Source: Enterobacterales bacterium | GTDB lineage: Bacteria > Pseudomonadota > Gammaproteobacteria > Enterobacterales > Enterobacteriaceae | NCBI GenBank assembly: GCA_015655145.1 | Contig: JAATFO010000142.1 | Coordinates: 1 to 48,359 of the forward strand | Direction of reading: 5' to 3' | Length of the DNA: 48,359 nt | Shown: positions 47,415 to 48,359 of the stretch, in pieces | How positions within the stretch are numbered: the first letter of the stretch is position 1 | How the letters are laid out: every line of letters starts with the position of its first letter | Translations under genes and position numbers: made by a program | The notes under the pieces: model-generated | Told to the model about the DNA's origin: nothing | The model's input: the letters and a program-made list of their open reading frames with translations, nothing else | Database searches by the model: none

Positions 47415-48206
47415 ATGAAAATGACACTCAATCAGTCGATTATAATCAATAAGTTATCAATCGACGTCAAACCAAGTCTCGATCCGCAAGGCAGAGTAGT
47501 CTACTTACCCAATCCAGAGCGAAAAGCGTATCTTATCACTGACAGCCATCGTGATTCACCCGTTGGTTTTGGTGTCAAAATTAGTGCCACGAAAAAGACC
47601 TACTTCATCCAGCGGCGTGTGTCATCAGCAGAAAACAGACCTTCTACGGGTGGTAGAGCACCTCAAGAGGTTATCAGGTCTACTATTGGTAATGTCTCTG
47701 ATTTTGCCAGCATTGAACAGGCACGCGATGTAGCCCGCAATTTCGTGCAAACGATGAAGTTGACCAAAAGGAATCCTAATGCAGTGAAGCGGGAAGCTGA
47801 CGCTTCTGAACTCACTATCAGTGAAATTTTTGCTCAATACAGAAATCATTTGATGGGGAGATCTAAACCAGCAAAACCCAACACCTTAGCAGTGTTGAAT
47901 AAAGCCGAGAATCGTTTAAAGGAATGGTCAGGGCTTCGAGTGAAGGATTTAACAGGCAAGGAAATTCTTGGCAAGTTTGATGAAATCGCAAGTAGAGCAA
48001 GGACGGCAGCGGAGCAGACCTTCCGATGGGCTAATGTTGCTGTAAAACACGCAATCGAGATTGAAGCAGGGAATGCTCAGACCCAGCAACGACAACCTTC
48101 CTTGTCCTACAATCCATTCTCTATCCTGAAAGTGCAAAAAAAATTCAGGACTCGTTCTGAGCTTGAAGATAGCTACAAAGCGAAAGGTGATCTGTCCTTG
48201 ATTTAG
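47415..48206 (+). pseudogene. Truncated tyrosine recombinase (integrase)
   Basis: 263 codons encode an N-terminal arm-binding region (YLPNPERKAYLITDS, VGFGVKISATKKTYFIQRRV; residues about 25-75) and a core-binding SAM-like domain (LTISEIFAQYRNHLMG, VLNKAENRLKEW, LTGKEILGKFDEIASR). The catalytic domain with the Arg, His-x-x-Arg and Tyr residues is missing: the frame stops at 48206 exactly where IS3-family sequence begins. The frame is open upstream to 47190 but that part is antisense to mutS. The start has no clear ribosome-binding site. It is probably the remnant of an island integrated beside mutS. Confidence 0.8.
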
Positions 48207-48359
48207 TGCCCACCTTGTTTTCAAATCAGTCAACGAAAGCGAGGTCACTATGACGAGACAACAGTATACCCCAGAGTTCAAGCGCAGGGCGGTAGCGTTA
48301 CTGCTCGAAAGCGGCAAGTCTGTTGCCCGTATGGCACAGGAGCTTGATATCAAAGAGAA
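48207..48359 (+). mobile_element. IS3-family insertion sequence, left part
   Basis: Sequence from about 48207, starting TGCCCACC just after the integrase stop, has the layout of an IS3-family left end: about 40 non-coding bases then orfA. The right part is outside the window, so neither target duplication nor full identity can be seen. Confidence 0.7.
48250..48359 (+). CDS. IS3-family transposase OrfA, partial
   Basis: The first 36 codons are visible. MTRQQYTPEFKRRAVAL and SVARMAQELDI form the helix-turn-helix typical of IS3-family OrfA proteins, which bind the IS ends. GAGG lies 5 bases before the ATG. The gene continues past the window edge. Confidence 0.85.
   Translation, partial: MTRQQYTPEFKRRAVALLLESGKSVARMAQELDIKE

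Overview
The window is chromosomal DNA of a gammaproteobacterium of the order Enterobacterales. The cys, ispDF, truD, surE, pcm, nlpD, rpoS and mutS products match their Escherichia coli counterparts almost end to end. The cysG gene heads the cysDNC operon, as in Yersinia- and Pectobacterium-like lineages rather than E. coli. A plant-associated Pectobacteriaceae-type genome is a reasonable guess, but the sequence does not prove the genus.

Layout. (1) 1-926: queE, the 7-deazaguanine pathway radical SAM enzyme. (2) 1050-14725: an AT-rich block between queE and queD. It holds a divergent MocR-type regulator whose PLP-binding residues have been replaced, a 680-base regulatory gap, and a complete Flp/Tad type IVc pilus operon (flp, tadV, rcpC, rcpA, rcpB-like, tadZ, tadA, tadB, tadC, tadD, tadE, tadF, an unnamed exported protein, tadG). 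(3) 14898-26193: queD, then sulfate assimilation genes cysJIH and cysGDNC, with a YciI-like protein and the aminopeptidase Iap between them, and ygbE after. (4) 26246-28529: a polar amino acid ABC importer. (5) 28725-31293: ftsB-ispD-ispF-truD. (6) 31294-40906: about 9.6 kb lying between truD and surE, which are directly adjacent in E. coli. It carries a VOC protein, an aldehyde dehydrogenase, qorB, an Ail/Lom outer-membrane protein, relics of IS3, IS1 and IS630 elements, a frameshifted IS1111-type element, the divergent NO-stress pair hmp/nsrR and a MITE-like element with a 5-base target duplication. (7) 40907-47267: surE-pcm-nlpD-rpoS, with mutS convergent. (8) 47268-48359: a truncated tyrosine integrase directly behind the mutS start, cut off by an IS3-family element that runs off the window.

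How the genes work together. The Tad genes form one tightly packed transcription unit encoding pilin, prepilin peptidase, secretin, polar-localisation ATPase, motor ATPase, inner-membrane platform, pilotin-like lipoprotein and pseudopilins. A strong hairpin after flp probably allows extra pilin to be made. The only regulator in the block is divergent from flp. The cys genes cover uptake-independent sulfate reduction: CysDN makes APS, CysC PAPS, CysH sulfite, CysJI sulfide, and CysG supplies siroheme to CysI. The hmp/nsrR pair is a self-contained NO-sensing and NO-detoxifying module with two good NsrR-like palindromes between the genes.

Most remarkable items: the MocR-like regulator with a dead PLP site next to the Tad operon; the unnamed thioredoxin-fold-like gene between tadF and tadG; the tyrosine-rich loop in TadG; a tiny Cys-rich ORF with its own ribosome-binding site tail to tail with hmp; the long non-coding right end of the IS1111-type element, a probable guide RNA; and paired 21-base-spaced repeats between mutS and the integrase.
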